Shown here in pieces: positions 59,310-64,000 of a stretch of 64,000 bases of DNA. The DNA is from Citrobacter youngae ATCC 29220 (GTDB taxonomy: Bacteria > Pseudomonadota > Gammaproteobacteria > Enterobacterales > Enterobacteriaceae), in contig NZ_GG730299.1 of the NCBI RefSeq assembly GCF_000155975.1, positions 496,305 to 560,304 of the forward strand. The letters run 5' to 3'. The position numbers were made by a program, and so were the translations under genes. Under the pieces are notes generated by a model. It saw only the letters and a program-made list of their open reading frames with translations. It was not told the origin of the DNA and made no database searches. Position 1 is the first letter of the stretch, and the number at the start of each line of letters is the position of its first letter.

Positions 59310-60662
59310 TTAGCGGAAAACAACGTCAGCCCAGCGGGCCAGTCCGGCGGTGACGGAACCGAAATCATCCCCTCCCGCGATCGGGATCCCAGGAAGCTGC
59401 TGGGCGAGGGCTTTTTTGATCAACGGCGAACGCGCGCTGCCGCCGGTCAGGTAAATCACGTCCGGTTTTTCCTGCGCGTTTTCCAGCGCCAGTTGCACCT
59501 GCTCGAGAATGCGCGCCAGGGGCTGATTGAGCGCAGCTTCCAGGCCGTGTTGACTGATATCGGTGGTCAGCGTCTCGCTGATAAACGGTATCGCCGCGCT
59601 AACTATTGTCTGGTCGGACAGCGCGATTTTGCTCTCTTCCGCGCTGCGCACCAGGCGGTAGCTCAGACGCTCGCGCCAGACTTTACGTAGCAGAGCGACT
59701 TTATCGGCTTCCCGTGCGTCGCGCACCAGATCGTTGAGCAGGCGGCCGTTGGCGCTGCTGTAGAAATCACTTTGCGCGGGAACATCGTTGATAGCGACCG
59801 CGTTCCACCAGGGCAGAATAGGTAAGGCAATACCCTTTTCCGTTTCTCCCCCCATACCCAGCAGCGGCATCAGGTGTTTAAACGCCAGCGCGATATCCAG
59901 ATCGTTTCCGCCTACGCGGCAGCCGCTGTGCCCCAGCAGGCTGTTTTCGCGATCGGCGCGCTGATGCCATTGCGGTCCCATCAGCAGCAGTGAACAGTCG
60001 GTTGTACCCCCGCCAATGTCCACGACCAATACGCGTTTTTCTTCCAGCAGCGTAGCTTCGTAATCCAGACCAGCCGCTACCGGTTCGTACTGAAAGACGA
60101 CATCCTGAAAACCCGCGCGTTTTGCGGCACGTTCAAGGATACCTTGCGCCTGGGTATTCGCGTCATCGCCGCCTAAACCCTGGAAGTTGATTGGGCGACC
60201 AATAACGGCCTGGGTAATGGCTTCCGGCAACTGGCTTTGCGCCTGGTTGCGTATGTGCAGCATCATCGCGCAGACCAGATCTTCAAACAGCGCAACCTGC
60301 TGCGGTTTCAGACCGCTGGCGCCGAGAAAGGATTTTGGCGATTTAACGAAGTACACCTCTTCGGGGTCATCAATATAGTGGCCCAGCGACGCCAGACCAA
60401 ACTGCACGCTGTTGGCATTAACCTCGATATCTTCTTCGCGGTTATAGCGCATTGCACGGCGCAGTAACGCCTGCGTTTCATCATCCGTGGTTGGGACGTC
60501 GTGATGGCGATACAGCCACTCGCTGACCGCTTCGCGCGTTGGCGCGCACAGCATTGAGGGCAGAAGCGTGCTGTTATTTTCCATTTTGAGCAGGTGGGGT
60601 TGCCCGTCACGCATAACGGCCACTGAACAGTTTGCCGTACCGTAGTCAAAACCAATAAACAC
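59310..60662 (-). CDS. yegD: Hsp70-like chaperone YegD
   Basis: A 450-residue actin-like ATPase related to the DnaK nucleotide-binding domain, with phosphate 1 GFDYGTANCSVAV, phosphate 2 VLVVDIGGGTTDCSLLL and adenosine motif VIYLTGGSARSPLIKKAL. No substrate-binding beta domain follows. I used the GTG at 60662, preceded by GGGGA, which gives exactly the E. coli length; the ATG five codons upstream (MGIFTV) is an alternative. It is divergent from alkA. Confidence 0.92.
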   Translation of the reverse strand: MFIGFDYGTANCSVAVMRDGQPHLLKMENNSTLLPSMLCAPTREAVSEWLYRHHDVPTTDDETQALLRRAMRYNREEDIEVNANSVQFGLASLGHYIDDPEEVYFVKSPKSFLGASGLKPQQVALFEDLVCAMMLHIRNQAQSQLPEAITQAVIGRPINFQGLGGDDANTQAQGILERAAKRAGFQDVVFQYEPVAAGLDYEATLLEEKRVLVVDIGGGTTDCSLLLMGPQWHQRADRENSLLGHSGCRVGGNDLDIALAFKHLMPLLGMGGETEKGIALPILPWWNAVAINDVPAQSDFYSSANGRLLNDLVRDAREADKVALLRKVWRERLSYRLVRSAEESKIALSDQTIVSAAIPFISETLTTDISQHGLEAALNQPLARILEQVQLALENAQEKPDVIYLTGGSARSPLIKKALAQQLPGIPIAGGDDFGSVTAGLARWADVVFR

Positions 60663-60798
60663 CGTAAAAATCCCCATGCCAGTGAAGAAGGGGCGTGACT
60701 TTAGCGAAATGTTGGCGCCCCGACAACTGGAATATGAAAGCAAGGCGTATCGTTTGAATACCGTTTATGCTGTAGGTTTGCTTGAAAAGGAAAACGGA

Positions 60799-61668
60799 AT
60801 GTTCACGCTGAGTTGGCAACCGCCTTATGACTGGCCCTGGATGCTGGGGTTCCTTGCCGCCCGTGCGGTGGAAGGGGTAGAAACTGTAGGGCATCTGAGT
60901 TATGCCAGAAGCCTGTCCGTCGGGAAGCATTGTGGTCTGGTGCGCGTGGTGCCGGATTTGCACACCAGTCAGCTACACGTGACGTTGAGTCAGGGGCTAC
61001 AGCCGGTTGCCTCCGAGTGCCTGGCAAAAATTACGCGCTTGTTCGATCTTACCTGTTGCCCGCAGCAAATAGCCAGCGCGCTGGGAAGCCTCGGGGCCGC
61101 GCGCCCGGGACTGCGTCTACCGGGGTGCGTAGATGCTTTTGAACAAGGCGTTCGGGCGATTTTAGGACAGTTAGTCAGCGTGTCTATGGCGGCGAAGCTG
61201 ACGGCGAAAGTGGCGCATACCTACGGGCAAACGCTGGAGGACGCGCCAGAGTATGTGTGTTTCCCCACGCCTGAAGCGCTCGCCGATGCCGACCCATTAC
61301 ATCTGAAAGCGTTAGGGATGCCGCTCAAACGCGCAGAGGCGCTGATTCATCTGGCTCGCGCGACGCTTGATGGAACCCTTGCGACGTCAGCGCCTGCCGA
61401 TATCGAGCAAGGCGTCAAACATCTGCAAACGTTCCCTGGAATAGGGCGCTGGACTGCCAACTATTTTGCGCTGCGTGGCTGGCAGGCAAAAGATGTTTTT
61501 CTGCCGGATGACTATCTGATTAAACAACGTTTTGCCGGCATGACGCCCGCCCAAATCCGGCGATATGCTGAGCGCTGGAAGCCCTGGCGCTCCTATGCGC
61601 TATTGCATATCTGGTATACGGATGGCTGGCAGTCGTCAGTTGATGGCGAAATTACTGGTATTCAGTAG
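60799..61668 (+). CDS. alkA: DNA-3-methyladenine glycosylase II AlkA
   Basis: A 289-residue base-excision enzyme that removes 3-methyladenine and other alkylated bases. It has an N-terminal mixed domain and the helix-hairpin-helix plus catalytic aspartate in LQTFPGIGRWTANYF and KDVFLPDDYLIKQRF. The ATG at 60799 (MFTLSWQPPYDW) fits the E. coli start; 41 upstream in-frame codons overlap the yegD promoter and were rejected. In E. coli it is part of the Ada adaptive response. Its end overlaps convergent dgcE by 33 bp. Confidence 0.95.
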   Translation: MFTLSWQPPYDWPWMLGFLAARAVEGVETVGHLSYARSLSVGKHCGLVRVVPDLHTSQLHVTLSQGLQPVASECLAKITRLFDLTCCPQQIASALGSLGAARPGLRLPGCVDAFEQGVRAILGQLVSVSMAAKLTAKVAHTYGQTLEDAPEYVCFPTPEALADADPLHLKALGMPLKRAEALIHLARATLDGTLATSAPADIEQGVKHLQTFPGIGRWTANYFALRGWQAKDVFLPDDYLIKQRFAGMTPAQIRRYAERWKPWRSYALLHIWYTDGWQSSVDGEITGIQ

Positions 61669-64000
61669 CAGATCCAGCGGTTGGGCATCGGCAATGATAT
61701 CGCCATAAATCATATCGATCCCGATGCCGGAAAGCGCGTCCATGATAAGCGGGAGTTGTACCGGGCCAGCGATAGTTTTAATGTCCAGGCGCTGGGCATG
61801 CCCCTGGATAATTGACACCCACATTTCGTCAATCAGATTACCGTGGGCGCTGGCGCTTAGCTCGCTGTCGAGCAGAAGGTAATCCACCATGTGGTACTTC
61901 AGATTGTCAAAGAGCTCTAAATCGCGACCGACATGGCTTAATATAATTCGACACCCGCACTGGCGCAGTCGATGCAGGGTGGATGTAGCCTGCGTTGGGT
62001 TTGTTTTTAGCACGTTAGCCGGAACGGTCAGATGCAGCAGCCGTGGCGGTAACGGGCTGCCTTGCAGTTGCTCCAGCAGTTGGTCAACAAGTTCTGTATT
62101 CAGCAGTCCGGCGGCGGAAAGGGGCAGAGCAATGCTGAGGCCCTTATTAGCGACGGCCGGAGCAGCACTTTGGAAGAACTCGGTAAATACCCGGCGGTCA
62201 AGCGCCTGATTCAGGGTAGGATCGACCAGCCCGGCACGGAAAGCGTGCTCTTCAATAATGCCCCCTTCAGTGGTGCCTAAGCGTAGCGAGAGGAGCCAGA
62301 AGCTGAACGTTTCCGGTATCCGCGGGGAGGCCACGCCCCTGGCGATGATTAACATTGGGTTGTGCGTGATGGTGTGTCTTTGTTCATCCAATGACAGTTG
62401 GCTTCGCGCCGCATGAGCCTCGCTTTGCTGAGGTTCATAAACGCAGACTCGCCCACGCCCGCTGTTCTTCGCCGCATAACAGGCGATATCCGCCTGAGAC
62501 ATGACATCGCTCGCCACATGATTTTTTTCATCAATTAACGTAATTCCCGCACTGGCGCCAATACGGTGCGGGTGGCCTTCCCACATGAAGTGGTAATCGT
62601 TGATGGCGTTGATGATGCGACCCGAGATAAAGCGGGCGCTTTCGATATTACAATCCGGCAGCAACAGGCCAAACTCGTCGCCGCCCAGGCGCGCCAGCAT
62701 ATCGCTGGAGCGCAACATGCTGAGCATCAGTGAAGATAGTTCGCGCAGCAGGGCATCGCCTGCGGCATGACCGGCGCTATCGTTCACGGCTTTAAAACGA
62801 TCCAGATCGATAAAAACCAATACATGACGTTGGTGCGTTTCGTGAACCGTATGCAGCAACTGCTTCAGATGATTTTCAAAGCTGACCCGGTTTGCCAACT
62901 GCGTCAGATCGTCATGCGAGGCGCTATAGCTGAGTTGACGCAGCATCTTGCGTGATTCGGTGACATCCTGAATCACCAATACCGAACCAATGCTGCCGCC
63001 ATCAAGGGTGCTGAGGGGCGTTATGCTGTACTGAATATCATAGCTGTTGCCGTTACGACAATGCAGAACCACTTCCTGTTCGATTGCCGTACGCGACATG
63101 TCTGCACTGTAGATATTTTCCATCAGTGGGCCATTATCGCCGAAAGTAATACGCAGTACCGTCAGCAGCGGAATGCCTATCGCGCTTTCCTGCTGCCAGC
63201 CGCTCATTTTTTCAGCCACCGGATTCATAAAGGTCACGTTCATTTCGACATCGATACAAATCACCGCTTCGCCAATCGAATCCAGCGTTATGTGCAGACG
63301 TTCTTTTTCCTGATACAGCGCTTCGTTGAGCTGCTTGACCTCGGTCATATCCATATTGATGCCAAGGAAGCGTTCAACTTCACCCTCTTTATTCAGTACC
63401 CGGTTTGCCAGTGAACGGATATGCCGCACGCCATCTTTTACTGCAATGCGAAACTCGAGCTTAAAGGGAGCCCGGGCGGCCAGCGAATCGCGAATGACAT
63501 TTTCAGCATGTTCACGATCTTCAGGCACAACGCAGTTATACCAGACCTGCCAGCTGGGCTTGATATGCGCAGGGACTTCGTAGAGTTCGAACATACGCTT
63601 ATCCCAACTAATTACGTCTGGCTGCAGTTCCCATTCCCAGATTCCAATTCCCCCGGCTTCATTAGCGAGGGTAATGCGCTCCATCAGTCGTTTGTTAATC
63701 CATTCGGTATGCTTCAGATCGTTAATGTCCTCAACCTGTGCAATAAAGTAGAGTGGGGTATTGTCGCTATGACGTACCAACGAAACGGCCAGCAAGGCCC
63801 AGACGACGTCGCCCGAGCGGGTGTAATAGCGTTTTTCCATGGAGTAGCTGTTGATTTCCCCACGAGTCAGCATATCCAGTTGTTCAAGATCGTTATTAAG
63901 ATCTTCCGGCCAGGTTAATTGCTGGAAGGTCAGTGAGCGTAGCTCCTCCTGGCTGTAGCCCAGAAACTGGCACAACGCTTTATTAGCCTGCAGCCATTGC
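61636..64000 (-). CDS. dgcE: Diguanylate cyclase DgcE (YegE), C-terminal part
   Basis: The frame is open to the window edge, so the N terminus (a MASE1 membrane domain in E. coli) is missing. Visible in order are PAS/PAC sensor repeats, a GGDEF domain with an intact ARLGGDEFGLLLPD active site, and a degenerate EAL domain lacking the EAL signature. It should synthesise cyclic di-GMP; in E. coli it is a main source for curli and cellulose control through CsgD. Confidence 0.93.
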   Translation of the reverse strand, partial: QWLQANKALCQFLGYSQEELRSLTFQQLTWPEDLNNDLEQLDMLTRGEINSYSMEKRYYTRSGDVVWALLAVSLVRHSDNTPLYFIAQVEDINDLKHTEWINKRLMERITLANEAGGIGIWEWELQPDVISWDKRMFELYEVPAHIKPSWQVWYNCVVPEDREHAENVIRDSLAARAPFKLEFRIAVKDGVRHIRSLANRVLNKEGEVERFLGINMDMTEVKQLNEALYQEKERLHITLDSIGEAVICIDVEMNVTFMNPVAEKMSGWQQESAIGIPLLTVLRITFGDNGPLMENIYSADMSRTAIEQEVVLHCRNGNSYDIQYSITPLSTLDGGSIGSVLVIQDVTESRKMLRQLSYSASHDDLTQLANRVSFENHLKQLLHTVHETHQRHVLVFIDLDRFKAVNDSAGHAAGDALLRELSSLMLSMLRSSDMLARLGGDEFGLLLPDCNIESARFISGRIINAINDYHFMWEGHPHRIGASAGITLIDEKNHVASDVMSQADIACYAAKNSGRGRVCVYEPQQSEAHAARSQLSLDEQRHTITHNPMLIIARGVASPRIPETFSFWLLSLRLGTTEGGIIEEHAFRAGLVDPTLNQALDRRVFTEFFQSAAPAVANKGLSIALPLSAAGLLNTELVDQLLEQLQGSPLPPRLLHLTVPANVLKTNPTQATSTLHRLRQCGCRIILSHVGRDLELFDNLKYHMVDYLLLDSELSASAHGNLIDEMWVSIIQGHAQRLDIKTIAGPVQLPLIMDALSGIGIDMIYGDIIADAQPLDLLLNTSNFAIN

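Noticed and set aside
1-64000. CRISPR arrays, tRNA or rRNA genes, insertion sequences
   Set aside because: No regularly spaced repeats, no cloverleaf genes (serW, normally next to clpA, is missing here) and no transposase frame were seen.

Overview
The window is a 64 kb piece of an enterobacterial chromosome, almost certainly Salmonella enterica or a close relative. Nearly every protein reads as an ortholog of an E. coli K-12 gene, but with Salmonella hallmarks: an stc-type fimbrial usher and adhesin next to an rcnB-like gene and thiMD, a PhoP-regulon somA/ybjX homolog, a DoxX gene between poxB and hcr, and a secreted TPR protein between baeR and yegQ. Names were assigned by recalling family sequences, not by a search.

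Layout, left to right. (1) 1-11.4 kb: end of the stc fimbrial operon, rcnB-like gene, TPP riboswitch with thiM-thiD, GntR regulator yegW, the yegV-yegU-yegT cluster (PfkB kinase, ADP-ribosylglycohydrolase, nucleoside-type transporter), class I aldolase fbaB, lipid kinase yegS. (2) 11.5-37.9 kb: a block that in E. coli and Salmonella normally sits near minute 19-20, namely arginine uptake (artJ, artPIQM), ybjP-ybjQ-amiD, ybjS-ybjT-ltaE-poxB, doxX, a hok/sok toxin locus, hcr-hcp, lysO, aqpZ, ybjD, ybjX, macAB, cspD, clpS-clpA. (3) 37.96-45.5 kb: a cupin gene, then a decayed P2-family prophage bounded by a 22-bp direct repeat (attL and attR). It sits in the 3' end of the small RNA gene cyaR and keeps broken int, A, Q, P, D and ogr genes, a cos site, and two open cargo genes (a 693-residue protein with a NucS-like PD-(D/E)XK nuclease region and a 201-residue GIY-YIG-like protein). 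(4) 45.4-64 kb: cyaR, yegQ (trhP), a TPR protein, the BaeSR envelope-stress system with the mdtABCD efflux operon, an ibs/sib type I toxin locus, yegD, alkA and the 3' part of dgcE.

The most striking large-scale feature is that blocks 1 and 4 are normal neighbours (yegS to cyaR-yegQ), while block 2 belongs on the opposite replichore. Its orientation relative to replication is preserved, as expected if two successive inversions around the terminus moved about 26 kb across the replichores; the P2-like prophage lies at one junction. The best candidate for an undescribed system is the AT-rich 693-residue nuclease-like protein. It occupies the tin/old accessory position of the prophage, between gene A and cos, and is open while every recognisable phage gene is damaged. 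It may be an anti-phage gene.

Functionally the window mixes nutrient uptake and central metabolism (art, thi, fbaB, poxB, ltaE), nitrosative and anaerobic stress (hcp-hcr), proteolysis (clpSA), envelope and drug defence (macAB, bae-mdt, amiD, somA), and four kinds of RNA regulation (TPP riboswitch, CyaR, Sok, Sib).
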